DNA of 64,000 nucleotides from contig JAQMWT010000029.1 in assembly GCA_029834535.1 (NCBI GenBank), positions 124,001 through 188,000 of the forward strand, read 5' to 3'. The stretch comes from Chrysophaeum taylorii. Taxonomy: Eukaryota; Sar; Pelagophyceae; Pelagomonadales; Pelagomonadaceae. Below the pieces are notes generated by a model. The model searched no databases. It was not told where the DNA came from and saw only the letters and a program-made list of their open reading frames with translations. Positions within the stretch are counted from its first letter, which is position 1; every line of letters begins with the position of its first letter. Both the position numbers and the translations under genes were made by a program. Shown in pieces: positions 34,059 to 44,573 of the stretch.

Positions 34059-35086
34059 ATGACGTCATTTCTTTTTACAAGGGTAAGCATACATCATCCA
34101 TCCTCCGATGGCGCGTATTGTTGTTGTTGTTTGTTGTTGGGAGACGAACGAACAACTTGGGCTCACAGGACAAGACGACGTTAAAGAAGGCGGTGGCCGC
34201 GACGCGCGTCGAGATCGCGAACGTGCGCGTGGACATGGAGGCGTGCGACGATGTGATCGCTCGATGTCTTGCGAAGGGGAAGGTCCCGCCGATGCTGGAG
34301 GCGGCGTCGACGGCCGTCGTCCGCGCGATCGGGGACAAGAAGCGCACCGAGTCCACCGCGGCGCGCGAAACTTTGCGCAAGCTGCTGGCGCGAGAGTACG
34401 CGCGTCACGCGTACCGGAAACAGGTCGAGGCCCTCGAGTCGCGGTTGGTCGAGTGGCGACGACGCATGCCCCGATCAAAGGCGGAGGACGTGGCCCGAGC
34501 GGCGTCGGTGATCAACGAGCAAGTCCTGGCAAAGTTCAGCTGGCTGCCGTCGCTGCGCTCCAAGGCACAATTTTTCGAAGACGCGGACTTTGAACTCGAG
34601 GAAAAAGAGAGGCTCCGAGTCGAGGCCGCCGTCGTGACCCTGACGGCGGCGCTCCGAGACATCCAAGACGAACTCTCCGAATTGAAGGCTCTCGTGCGCG
34701 CCGACAAAACGCAACTGGCCGAAAGCCTCGTTCGCGCCGCGAAGAACGGACACCGCGCCGCGCTAGGCCTCGCGCTCGACCTCGGCGCCCATCCGGACGC
34801 GCCGTCCGAGCTCGGCGCGACTGCGCTCACCTGGGCCGTGCAACGCGGTGACGTCGACATTGTGACCACGCTTCTCGTCGACGCCAGGGCAAACGCCAAC
34901 GCCCCGGGTTACCGAGGATACGTGCCGCTCCTCTACGCCCTCCTCTACCGCAAGACCGAATGCGCCGGCGTGCTCAAGGAACGTGGCGCGAATATTACGC
35001 TGGCGGAGACCCAGCTACGAGCGGCATTGCAGCGCGACGAGCCTCGCGCGGGCTACTACGCGGGTATAGTCGGAGGCCCCCGCTGA
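34059..35086 (+). CDS. Coiled-coil protein with C-terminal ankyrin repeats
   Basis: A tiny first exon (34059-34082, MTSFLFTR) joins across an 86-nt GTAAGC...TCACAG intron to 34169-35086, giving 313 residues. The alternative of reading straight through from 34034 leaves the strong splice sites unused and is less likely. Residues 10-200 are charged helices (KKAVAATRVEIANVRVDMEA, LTAALRDIQDELSELKALVR). Two to three ankyrin repeats follow (ESLVRAAKNGHRAALGLALD, GATALTWAVQRGDVDIVTTL, YVPLLYALLYRKTECAGVLK). Ankyrin repeats mediate protein binding; no enzyme motif is present. The partner is unknown. Confidence 0.75.
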
Positions 35087-35761
35087 AGGTTGGTTCCACG
35101 GACGGGTGGTGGTGGCCTGTCTACGAAGTGTGTCACCGCGAGTAGTCACTAATAATGTCTACTAGTTTCGCGCTCTTCACACTAACAAGGGTGGGTTCTA
35201 GCGCGTGAGGAAGCGCGAGCGCATTCGTGTCATTACATCAAGTACTCGCGCAGGGGAATGAAGAATCCTGGGGCTCTAGGGAGGGAGGGAGGGAGGGAGG
35301 GAGGGAGGGAGGGAGGGAGCCCCCCCCGATGTAATGGTACGACCCGCTTCTCGTCGTATGTTCCAATCACGAGGACCATTGCGCTGGCCGCTGCTGCCAT
35401 TCCTGATGAGGGTCTTTTAAAGGTCGACTGCTAAGAGGGGTGGGTGCTTGAAGACTTTTTGTTGCGTTGTGTGGGGACATGAAGGACGTGCTGCTGAAGC
35501 GCTTCGTGATGAGGGTCTATAAAGGTTGACTGCTGGGTGCTTGAAGATTTTGGGGACCTGAGGGTCGACACCCCACCCCCTCCCCCTATGTCCTAACTAC
35601 TAATCGATCGACCATTAAATACATGAGGGTCGATACTAAGAAGTGTTGTGCCCGTTTGAAAAAAAAACGCCCTTGCCCCGGCATTATTTTCGAGGAAGGA
35701 GAAAAAATACTAGCACCATCATCTCGAGCCAGACAGAGAGTAGTACCAAGCAAGGGGAGCC
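35087..35761. other. Intergenic with (GGGA)n and repeated motifs
   Basis: A (GGGA)n tract at 35278-35322 is followed by two copies of a TGATGAGGGTCT...TGACTGC...GGTGCTTGAAGA segment (35405-35460 and 35505-35555). CCTAACTACTAATCGAT near 35590 repeats the head of the 28-kb duplication unit. No gene seen. The promoter of the PH-domain gene should lie in the right part. Confidence 0.5.
35405..35555 (+). repeat. Two copies of GTCGACTGC motif segment
   Basis: GAGGGTCTTTTAAAGGTCGA then CTGCTAAGAGGGGTGGGTGCT at 35408-35448, and GAGGGTCTATAAAGGTTGAC then TGCTGGGTGCTTGAAGA at 35511-35548, are a local duplication. The core GGTCGACTGC recurs at 39538, near 53955 and, shortened, near 54018. Confidence 0.6.
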
Positions 35762-38428
35762 ATGGCTGCGTACGAGCAGACGAGCTCGGAGGCAGAGCAC
35801 ATCGGAAGTGTTCTGGGGTTCGAGGGGACCGTCGTTAAGACGGGATACCTCATGAAACGCGCGAAGAAGAGCGGCGCCAACTGGAAGAGGCGATACTTCG
35901 TGCTCAACGGATCGTCGCTCGTCTACTACGAGACGCACAAGAAAATGGAGGATGCCAAGGGGGATCTGCTACTGACGGTAGACTGCGTGGTACGGGACGT
36001 GGTGGAGCCGAAATATCCGTTCTGCTTTGAGATCGCGTCGGCATTCGAAACGTTGAGAATCGCTGCCGGGGACCCTCGGGAGGCGCACGAGTGGAAGTCG
36101 GCTATTAATCAGACGGTATCGACGATGGGTTCGACGACGCGTGGGTTTCTCAATCTTCAGATCAAAGGGGTTTTCGGCAAGTCGTGGACGCGCAAGTTCT
36201 TTGTCTTGCACGCGAACGCCATCACCTACCATCAGGACCACTACAACACGTATAAAAAGCTGGGCGAGCTCAAGCTCACAACGCTCACCACGGTGACCAG
36301 GGTGTCGGACCTAGAGCTCGAGCTGGCTACGAACGAAAAAGAGCTCCTCTTGCAAATGAAGACGCGGGAAGAGATGGCCACGTGGTACGACGCGATCACC
36401 GACGCTATCGGCAAGCTCGTAAGTCGCGACGATCTCGCTTCGAAGCGAGGCAGCGAAAACGACGAGCAGATCATCGTCTCTGGTTACTTGGCGACGCAGC
36501 CCGACAACAAGGTTATCCCAGCGTCGTGGCCCCAGCTGTTTTACGCCTTGACCTCGTCGGCGCTCTACCAAGCCGAGGGAGAGTGCTCTCCCGAAGCGCT
36601 CAACGTCTTTCTTCTCGAACCGTCGTGCTCGGTGTATCCGACCAAGCTGCATGCCAATGCGTTTGAATTGGTGACAAGCCGGACGGTATTGCACCTGTAC
36701 GCGAAATCCAAGGTCGAGACCCAGCGCTGGATTACCTCGCTGCGCAAGGTCATCAGCGAGTCGTCGGGCCTCAACTCGGACCCGCTCCTCGCCGCGGCGC
36801 GACGCATCTCGATGAACGAGTACTCCGTCACTTTCGCGACGAAACAAAAACTCAATATCATCTTAGAGCGCGCGGCAGAGTGGGCCATCGTCAAAAGCGT
36901 CAAAGAAAACACCTCTGTCATCTCCGAGGGGTCGGCGCTCGTCCGCGTCAACGGGGTCTCGACCGTGTTGCAGCCGTACGACGACACCATCCGCATGCTC
37001 ACGGGTTGGCAGCCGCCTCTGACGCTGACATTTGCGCGTACACCGAAGAAATGCGGTTGGCTCGCGAAGCAGGCCCGCGGCCGTCACGGCAACGCCAAGA
37101 ATTGGAAAAAGCGCTACTTCGTCCTCGACGCCGGCAAGCTAAGTTACTTTGAGAACGAAAAAGTCGACGACCCAAGCAAATTGAAAGACACAATCCAACT
37201 TATGGGGTGTGCGGTGTCCCTCGTTTCGCGCGAAGAGATCGGGCACAATTTTTGTTTTCGGCTCGGTTTTGGCGTCGGCGAGCTCGTCATGCAAGCGACC
37301 ACTCTCGACGGGATGGTAGAATGGGCCAGTACTTTGTATCACGCAATAGCGCTCGCCAACGGTGGCGGCTACCTGCTTGGAGAGGCGCGAAAACGAAACC
37401 ACATGATGGAGCTCGATCGCGAGAGTCGGGCGCTCCGGCTGGCTGAGGACAGCGTGGCGCGAAAGGCCCAAGAAGCTGCGATGATGCGCTTGCGGGCCGA
37501 GGCCAAGCTCCGGAGCCATATGATCACGGCCGAGGCGGCCGTGCAGCTTGACGCCGAGGCCGATGAGCGTGCCACTTTCGCTTACCAAGAGACTGGGTGC
37601 GCCGAAACCAAGGCGAGCGCTGCCGTCCCATACCAAAAGGCTGGCTACGTCGAGGCCGAGAGGAGCGTCGCCGCCTTCGCGTACCGAAAAGCGAGCAGCG
37701 CCGAGACCGAGGCGCACTACGGTGCTCCGATCCAAAGGGCAGGGCATACCGAGGCCGAGGGCCTCTCCGAAGTCGCGCGCCAAAAATCAGTTGAAGAGGA
37801 ACGAGCCAGGGCTGCCGCCGAAGCCGACGCGGCACGGTACCGCGAGTCCGTAAAGGCTCTCGAGGCTGCGAAGAGGACCGAGGAGCAAGCTAAACAGACT
37901 GGCCTCCCCGAAGTAGAGCTGCGCAGAGAGTCCTCCGATACTCGCCGAGACATCCCGACATGTGTAGAGTCACCATGCTTGTGCGGAAACAACCGGCCGT
38001 CTGGCGACGAGACCACGGTTTACGACGACGAAGAAGGCCACGCTCGCTCCATCTCCGAGACCGAGCAGGACATGCTCTCAACGCCGCTCACCGACACTGA
38101 GCTCGGTAACGCGTACAGCGTCGTCAGCGACAGGGATTACATAAACGCAATGCAATTCGTCACGTTGCTGCGAGCCGTCGGCGTGTCCGACCGGGGTGAC
38201 CTCAAGTTCGAGCTCGACCTCTTCCATGCATTCGACACCAACGGCTCCGGCGTCATCACTCAAGACGATTTCGTCACAGGCTTTCAGAACTACTTCATGA
38301 CGCACGGCTTCGACTCACCGCACGTAAGGTCGCCTCGCGTTGACCGCATCACGTTCGTGCCTCCGCAGGTGAAAGAAATATTCCTCGGAATTCGTGCCTA
38401 CAAGAAGAGCGGCCACGTAGAGTTGTGA
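35762..38428 (+). CDS. Scaffold with four PH domains, a PDZ-like segment, coiled coil and EF-hand
   Basis: A single exon of 888 residues with a good start context (GCCATGG). PH1 at about 25-120 (KTGYLMKRAKKSGANWKRRY, HEWKSAINQT), PH2 at 125-225 (GFLNLQIKGVFGKSWTRKFF), PH3 at 238-350 (SGYLATQPDNKVIPASWPQL), a PDZ-like stretch at 360-425 (YSVTFATKQKLNIILERA, VRVNGVSTVLQPYDD) and PH4 at 428-545 (KCGWLAKQARGRHGNAKNWK). A long Ala/Glu-rich helix with imperfect YQKAG...EAE repeats fills 545-740. One EF-hand loop, DTNGSGVITQDD, lies near 826-837 with all calcium ligands in place. The protein probably binds phosphoinositides through several PH domains and responds to calcium. No catalytic domain is visible. 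Confidence 0.85.
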   Translation: MAAYEQTSSEAEHIGSVLGFEGTVVKTGYLMKRAKKSGANWKRRYFVLNGSSLVYYETHKKMEDAKGDLLLTVDCVVRDVVEPKYPFCFEIASAFETLRIAAGDPREAHEWKSAINQTVSTMGSTTRGFLNLQIKGVFGKSWTRKFFVLHANAITYHQDHYNTYKKLGELKLTTLTTVTRVSDLELELATNEKELLLQMKTREEMATWYDAITDAIGKLVSRDDLASKRGSENDEQIIVSGYLATQPDNKVIPASWPQLFYALTSSALYQAEGECSPEALNVFLLEPSCSVYPTKLHANAFELVTSRTVLHLYAKSKVETQRWITSLRKVISESSGLNSDPLLAAARRISMNEYSVTFATKQKLNIILERAAEWAIVKSVKENTSVISEGSALVRVNGVSTVLQPYDDTIRMLTGWQPPLTLTFARTPKKCGWLAKQARGRHGNAKNWKKRYFVLDAGKLSYFENEKVDDPSKLKDTIQLMGCAVSLVSREEIGHNFCFRLGFGVGELVMQATTLDGMVEWASTLYHAIALANGGGYLLGEARKRNHMMELDRESRALRLAEDSVARKAQEAAMMRLRAEAKLRSHMITAEAAVQLDAEADERATFAYQETGCAETKASAAVPYQKAGYVEAERSVAAFAYRKASSAETEAHYGAPIQRAGHTEAEGLSEVARQKSVEEERARAAAEADAARYRESVKALEAAKRTEEQAKQTGLPEVELRRESSDTRRDIPTCVESPCLCGNNRPSGDETTVYDDEEGHARSISETEQDMLSTPLTDTELGNAYSVVSDRDYINAMQFVTLLRAVGVSDRGDLKFELDLFHAFDTNGSGVITQDDFVTGFQNYFMTHGFDSPHVRSPRVDRITFVPPQVKEIFLGIRAYKKSGHVEL

Positions 38429-39800
38429 TGAGTGTGTTCATCGTATTGCCGCAGTGGCGTGCTCTGCGGGCACGGAATTTGTTGTTGAAACTTCGGACTA
38501 GAGGGAGCTCGAGTTCCGCCGCCGCCAATCCGACCGCGTCTTAATTCGAGCCTGGACCAAACTCGTCCACGATGTCGACTGGACGACATGGCTCCTCTTA
38601 GAATCGACGCTATTCGAGTCGAATCACAGTGTGACCTTGGACGTACCTTGCTGGGGTGAAAGTCACCCGCGATGTATATGCACGACGCGCGCTAGGAAGT
38701 GTCTCGAAGAAGAAACGAGAATAGCTGCGAGTCACGTGCACCCCTTCCGTCGTCGACACGGACCTACCCTTGACCCGTGCAAGGTGCCGGGGGGGCTTCT
38801 TCCATTTTTGGCTACACACGAACCTTTGTTGCTCTGTACACCGAAGAAAAAATACTTACGATTGGGACCCTGTGGTGGTGGTTTGCGCCTCTAAAACTCT
38901 TCCACCCGTAGTAATAATAATAACTGGGACTCTCGCGAGTGACGTGCCCCCGCGTCCAATAAGACCTCGCGTGGCGTTGTATGCGCGCTGGCTAGTGCTT
39001 AATAGTTGTTTTAAGGGGTACCCCACGACGTGCGCGGTGGGTCACGTCTATCTCGCCAAAAATTGAAACCAAATAGTGCGCGTCTCAAGTGGGAAGGAAG
39101 CAGGCTATCTGAGAACAACATGAGCAAACACACAAAACAAACAGCAAGTTTCTCTTTCCCACTACATTCTTTCTATGCGGTAGCCAACTACCGGGCTATT
39201 GATCTGCAGTTATTACACTACCAGGTTCGAGCTCTCTTGGAGGGAGTACGACGCGGCTTCCGTGCGATGCCAGTGTAATATTATAAATTTTCGCTGATTT
39301 TGGTGGTGGTTTCTTTGCTGTTTTTTTTTTCATATAGACTATTTTCCCGGAACACGCACTTTCGGCGTGATGGGCGCGACGCGTTTGACGTGGTTGGTGG
39401 TGAGTCACTCGCCACACAAGGCCCAATCAATGGATACGAGAACAGAGCATGCGGGGCACATATCGAACAGACGAGGTAGTGCGTCGCTCGACCGCATCAT
39501 CTTGGGAAAGAATTCTAGCGGCGGGGTGGGATTTTTGAGGTCGACTGCTAAGAGGGGGGTCTGCGAACGGGAGCACGCAAGGCGCTCAGGGGTTTGGGGG
39601 GATTGTGTGACGCCGTGGGGGATGCCTGGCCTGGCCTGGAAGGCGGAGGTGTCTGTGGCCTAGTCGGGGTCATCGCCGAGCCGCGCGGGGCAGATGAAGA
39701 GAGGACGGGCCCCGGGTGGGGTTTTGAAGGTCGGTAGACGAGAAATGAGGTGGCCAAGAAAGATACCCTTGTGACGTCTGATTGCCTGTTCGCCGCCGTG
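38429..39800. other. Intergenic, no supported gene
   Basis: The short open frames here lack domain-like composition. A copy of the GTCGACTGCTAAGAGGGG motif lies at 39530-39562. The right end should hold the promoter of the S1-domain gene. Confidence 0.45.
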
Positions 39801-40898
39801 ATGAAGAAGATGCGACGCGTGATAGTGACATGTTGGGTGGTGAGGTGGTGTGCCGGGTTTGTTTGCCAGCCTCGGTCGTCTCCGAGTGTTGGTTGTCGGA
39901 TGGTCGCTTCCGAGGAGGAAGCTCAAGCGCGACGATCGCGGCTGTACCGAATCGAGGCGCAGGTCGCCGAGCTGGAGGGATCACCGAACGCGACGCGCGC
40001 GGCCGAGCTGGCCCCGGTGATCACAAATTTGCTGAGGCGCGAGAGTCTCGGGCCGGCGTTTCGGGAGCGAGTGGGGCAGCTCGAGTCGCGGGTAGCCGCC
40101 GCGGCGGCTCGTCCGGTGGAAACTAAGGGGAAAAAGAAGAAGGCACGGTTCGAGGTGGGTGAGCTCGTGAGGGGCGAGTGCGTGAGCGTGCGACCGTTTG
40201 GCGCGATGATTGCGCTCGAGGGCCGGGCGAAACCGGCACTGCTCCACATATCAGAAATTTCGGCGGGTCGGGTGGCGTCGATCGAACGCGTGATTCCGGT
40301 CGGCTCGCGGGTCGTCGCCGTCGTGGTCGGCATCGATGAGGTCGGTCGCGTCTCGCTCTCGACCAGCCGCCTCGAGCCGACGCCTGGCGCTATGCTTCGC
40401 GATCCAGAGGCCGTCTACGCGGACGCGGAGAATAACCTTCCGGTTATCGTCGCTCCCCGAGCCGAGCCCGACGTCGAAGCGATTGCGGAGAGCGCAGCCA
40501 AGCTTGGCGACAGGATGTCGCTCGATGCGATCGACGAACTCATTGCGCGATCATTGAATACCAAAACAAAGCAGGCACCGCCTACGGTCGACGCGGAGGA
40601 GACGACGTCGGCCGCGCCGAGCCAGCGGGACGCCCTCTCGCTCGCCTCGGCTTTCCAGCCCAACGCTCCGTCGGAGGTGAGCCAACGCCAGCAGGAGTTC
40701 GAGCTCCTCATGAGAGACGTCGTCTACGAGCCGCCCTCCGCGCTCACCGACGTTTCGAAACTGATACGAGGACGCGGCAAGCGCGGTGCCTTCACTTCGC
40801 CCTTTTGGGCCAAGATCTTCAAGCGCGACGCGCTTCCAAAGCAAGATGACGCCGACGACGACGGCACATCGATCGAGGATTCATCCTCTTCGGCCTGA
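39801..40898 (+). CDS. S1 RNA-binding domain protein, probably plastid-targeted
   Basis: A single exon of 365 residues from the ATG at 39801. The first 25 residues form a signal-peptide-like stretch (MKKMRRVIVTCWVVRWCAG) directly followed by FVCQPRSSPS; Phe after the predicted cleavage site is the plastid-import feature of red-lineage secondary plastids. One S1 domain lies at about 119-193: VGELVRGECVSVRPFGAMIA, KPALLHISEISAG, RVIPVGSRVVAVVVGIDEVG, RVSLSTSRL. The rest is charged linker. S1 domains bind RNA in translation and RNA decay. The gene converges on the plastid-type PNPase gene 180 bp away, which also ends in an S1 domain; joint action in plastid RNA handling is an inference. Confidence 0.8.
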   Translation: MKKMRRVIVTCWVVRWCAGFVCQPRSSPSVGCRMVASEEEAQARRSRLYRIEAQVAELEGSPNATRAAELAPVITNLLRRESLGPAFRERVGQLESRVAAAAARPVETKGKKKKARFEVGELVRGECVSVRPFGAMIALEGRAKPALLHISEISAGRVASIERVIPVGSRVVAVVVGIDEVGRVSLSTSRLEPTPGAMLRDPEAVYADAENNLPVIVAPRAEPDVEAIAESAAKLGDRMSLDAIDELIARSLNTKTKQAPPTVDAEETTSAAPSQRDALSLASAFQPNAPSEVSQRQQEFELLMRDVVYEPPSALTDVSKLIRGRGKRGAFTSPFWAKIFKRDALPKQDDADDDGTSIEDSSSSA

Positions 40899-41078
40899 TA
40901 CGTGGTATATATTTGATGATCGGCTCGACCGACCACCGGGCGTTGTCCCGCGATCGATTCGATTCTCTTATAGACGGATGGATGGATGGAGGCAGCGCGA
41001 AGAGAGAGGAGAGAGAGAGCACTCTTGTTGTTATTTGTCTAGAGGGAGAGAATCCTCGGCGGCAGAGGATTATTAAGA

Positions 41079-43669
41079 CTAGACAACTTGCTGCTGCTGC
41101 TGCTGCTCGTCCTTCTCCGTTTGAGGCGGGGCGCGCGGCGCTCGAGGACGAGGGGAAGAAGCGCCGTTATCCTTGATGCGCGACTTGTTGTTGTTCTGCT
41201 GATTGTTGTTGTTGACGAGCAAGGCTTTGCGAGAGAGGCCAATTTTTTGGGTAGAGGTGTCGATAGAGATAACTTTGACGGTGATGTTTTTGCCCGCTTG
41301 GATAAACCTTTCGATCGAGCGGATCCGATCGACGGCGAGCTCGGAGATGTGGCAGAGGCCCTCGAGGCCGGGAAAGTCGTCGAATTCGACGAAGACGCCA
41401 AAGGACTTGACGTCGGTGACGACGCCCGTGTAGGTCCGGTTTACGTCGGGAAAGGGACCGTCGTACTTATTGTTGTTCGCGGCAGCGTCGCCGCCGCCGC
41501 CGCCGCCCAAGCAGAGGGCGGTGACGCGGGCGAAGGCCTCGGCTATGGCGGTGTCGTTGGTGGCCGAGACGATGACTTCGCCGGTCGCGCCGTCGACGTC
41601 GATGTTGGTGATGCCCGTGTCCTGTATGATCGCGTTGATCGTGCGTCCGCCGGGACCGATGAGCTTGCCGACGGTATTGGGCGGAACGTTAATTTTTTTT
41701 TGACGCGGAACCGAGTGGTGGAGGGTGTCGCGCGGGCCGGGACAGGCCTCGAGCATCTTGTCGATGACGTGGAGACGGGCCGTCCTGGCGCGGTCGATGG
41801 CGGAAGCCAGAGTGTCGACGGTGAGGCCGAGGCGCTTGACGTCGAGCTGGAACGCGGAGATGCCGGAGACGTCGCCGGCGACCTTGAAGTCCATGGAACC
41901 TAAAGCGTCCTCGACGCCGAGAATGTCGGTCAAGACGACCGGGTCCTCGGGGTCGTCGAGGAGGACGCCCATGGCGACGCCGGCGACGGTCCGGTCGATC
42001 GGCACGCCCGCATCCATGAGCGCGAGGCAGCCGCCGCAGACGGAGGCCATCGACGACGAGCCGCAGCTCTCGGTAACGAGGGACTCGACGCGGACTGCGT
42101 AGTCGAAGCCTTCCTCGGGAATCGCGGGCCGCAAAGCGCGCTCGGCGAGCGCGCCGTGGCCAACCTCGCGGCGCCCGGGGAGACCGACGCGACCCGTCTC
42201 GCCGACGCTCGACGGCGGGAACGAGTACTGGAGGTAAAATAGTTTGTCCGTCCTCTCGTCTTCGAAGGCGTCGAACTCGCGGAGCGCCATCGATCGATCG
42301 CCGAGAGTGCACGTGGCCAGCGACTGGGTCTCCCCGCGGGTGAACACGGCCGACCCGTGCGCCGTGGGGAGCGGCGTCATTTCCACGTCGATCGGTCGCA
42401 CGACGTCGATTTCTCGGCCGTCGCAACGGACTTTTTTCGACCGGATCAAAGATATCATCGCCTTCTCGCACAACTTTTTCAAAGCGCGCTTCGCGTCGCT
42501 CCTGGTGTAATCTTCCTCGTACGCCTCGAGCCGCGCGAGCACCGAAGCCTCGAGGTTCTCGAGAGTCTCGCGATGGAACGTCATGTTCCCCTCGGTCAGC
42601 GCGACGACCGACGCCGAGATCTGGTCGCCCGCGTCGCGGAGTATCGCCTCCTCGAGCGCCTTCGGGTACGGCCGCTGCACCTCGAGCTTGGGCCTGATCT
42701 TCCCGGCAGCGCGCAGCTCGTCGGCCCACGCGCCGATCGCCGTACCCGTCCGCTCCGCTTCTCGCCGCGCCAGCGCCAGCGCTTCCACGACGTCGCTCTC
42801 CGGCACGAAGTCCGCCCCGCCCTCGACCATCAGCACCGACTTCCCCGCGCCCGCCACCACCATCGACAAACTCGCGCCTTTCGCCGCCTCGATGCCAGGA
42901 TCCAGCGCCCACGCACCCTCGATCCGCGTCACCCGGCTAGCCCCTACCGCGCATATCGTCGGCACCCGGCTCAGCTGCAGCGCCGCGCTCGCCCCCAGAA
43001 TCGCCAGCGTCTCGGGCGAGTGAACCCCGTCGAATGCCACCACGCACGACACGATCTGTATGTCGGGGCACCACCCGTCGGCGATCGTCGGTCGCAACGG
43101 CCGATCGATCAGCCGCGATATCAGAATTTCCTTGTCGGCCGGCCGCCCGTCCCGACGGTGGATCGTCCCCGCCGTCTTGCCCCACGCGCTGTGCCGCTCC
43201 TGGTATTCCACCGACATCGGCACGAAGTCCCCGCCCCCCTCGTCCCTTCCAATGCACAGCGTCGTGTACACCTACGCGTCGGTCGTCTATTACTTTTTCG
43301 AACATTTTCGATTCAACGCGCCATCGTCTTCCCTCGTCGAGCCATCACCGCCGCGTCTGCTTGCCGGCCCATCCGCCCCGTCTCGAGCCGCACGGCCTCC
43401 GCGCCATCGCCCATCGGAATCTCCACACCATCAGCCTCGGCCGGCATTACGGCTGCGCCGCGTGCATTATTTCCGCCGCCGCCGCCGCCGCCGCCGCGCC
43501 TTCTTCCTGACGAATATCCACCACCTAAACGCGACACTCCTCGCAAGTGCGGCGTCGTCGTCGTCGTCGTCGTCGGCTTGAACGCATCGCTCCTGTGCCA
43601 AGAAGAGACCCAACCGACGACCGCCAACAACGGGAAGACCATCCACGCCTTGAACTTCGACACCACCAC
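41079..43669 (-). CDS. pnp: Polyribonucleotide nucleotidyltransferase (PNPase), plastid-type
   Basis: Exons 43322-43669 and 41079-43271 give 846 residues. The N terminus is a signal peptide (FKAWMVFPLLAVVGWVSSW) ending SDAF-KP, then a Gly/Thr-rich stretch, matching bipartite plastid targeting. The enzyme follows: IPMGDGAEAVRLETGRMGRQ (first RNase PH domain), PTAHGSAVFTRGETQSLATC (second, about 400-560), SSMASVCGGCLALMDAGVP, and LGVEDALGSMDFKVAGD with the conserved Asp pair. A KH domain (VGKLIGPGGRTINAII, near 642) and an S1 domain (YTGVVTDVKSFGVFVEF, near 728) complete it. PNPase degrades RNA 3' to 5' with phosphate and can add tails. The intron (43272-43321, 50 nt) begins GCGCGT rather than GT: only ATG|GC...TAG|GTG keeps the conserved TMVYTTLC reading. 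Confidence 0.93.
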
Positions 43670-44573
43670 GCCTTCTTCGCCTTTAGGGTAAGGGAGTAGT
43701 AGTAGTACAGGTCAAGGATCAGGGAGATGGGGACGGCAAGAAGCCCGGGAGAGGTAGGAGGGGCCGTGGGCGTTCCTGTAAGCGTCGTGGCGATCGCGGA
43801 AACGCGCCTGCACCAGACGCACGGAAATGCACGTGATCCCGTCGCTAGAGGAGGGCGGTGGCCGCTCCGCCCTCGACATACTGTGGGCCTGAAAGCATGA
43901 GAGGGGTCCGCTCGCGCCGCGTAGAGAGACTGCGGTAGAGACGCCGCTGCGTCTGAGCCGTCGTCGTCGGCCCAACACGGTCCCAAATCCAGCGAGACAA
44001 TCTTGGAGCGGGACCCGAGGGACAGCCGGAGGATCGACCCCGCAGTAAGTATTTCCTGTCGGCGTACGCAGCGTGCGCAATCTGTTCGCGTGCTGGATGG
44101 CCCCTGCTTCACGACTGGGCTCGTGGCGCCATCGCGGCGGCGATCGATGTTAGTGGCCGGGTACCGCGTCGGGGAGAATACGATCGTTTTGGCCTCGGCG
44201 GGGACCGCCCCGCCCAGGGTAGGCGTTCGCGGGGGCTACACAACTTCCTCGAATCAATAGAAAAGCCAGGGACGAGCCTCGACAACGTGGAGGCCAAGGG
44301 CAAGCAAAAAGGGACATTCGTTTTGAATCAGCGCGAGCGCGCACGTTGGGGGGTAATAATCACAATAATATTGCGGCGGACGTGGAGGGAGGACAGCTGA
44401 GCCCCTGATGTCAGCCGTCGTCTCGTCGATCGGCGCCTCATTCACGTGGTAGGCCCGCCCCGCGCGTGATCGCGGTGAGGTCCGAACCTTCATGATTGTA
44501 CCCCAGTTCTAGCAAAAAAGCTGTACCCTACAACGCGCGAGTAGTACTTGTAATTAGTTCCGAGTTCCGGAAG
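43670..44573. other. Gap between divergent genes; possible upstream exon
   Basis: Between the PNPase start and the RhoGAP-RRM gene the plus strand has an open frame without ATG at about 44119-44399 (LHNFLESIEKPGTSLDNVEA then KGKQKGTFVLNQRERARWG). Its composition looks coding, and it could be an upstream exon of the RhoGAP gene, whose domain otherwise starts abruptly. I could not close the splice, so it is not annotated as CDS. Confidence 0.35.

Noticed and set aside
34034-34168. Unspliced N-terminal extension of the ankyrin gene
   Set aside because: A GTAAGC donor and TCACAG acceptor, plus an ATG at 34059 in the matching phase, fit a spliced start better.
41088-43691. Plus-strand and second minus-strand frames over PNPase (up to 444 residues)
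   Set aside because: Shadow frames; all conserved PNPase motifs are in the annotated frame.
43525-44112. 195-residue minus-strand frame upstream of PNPase
   Set aside because: Overlaps the PNPase signal peptide in another frame; composition is not protein-like.
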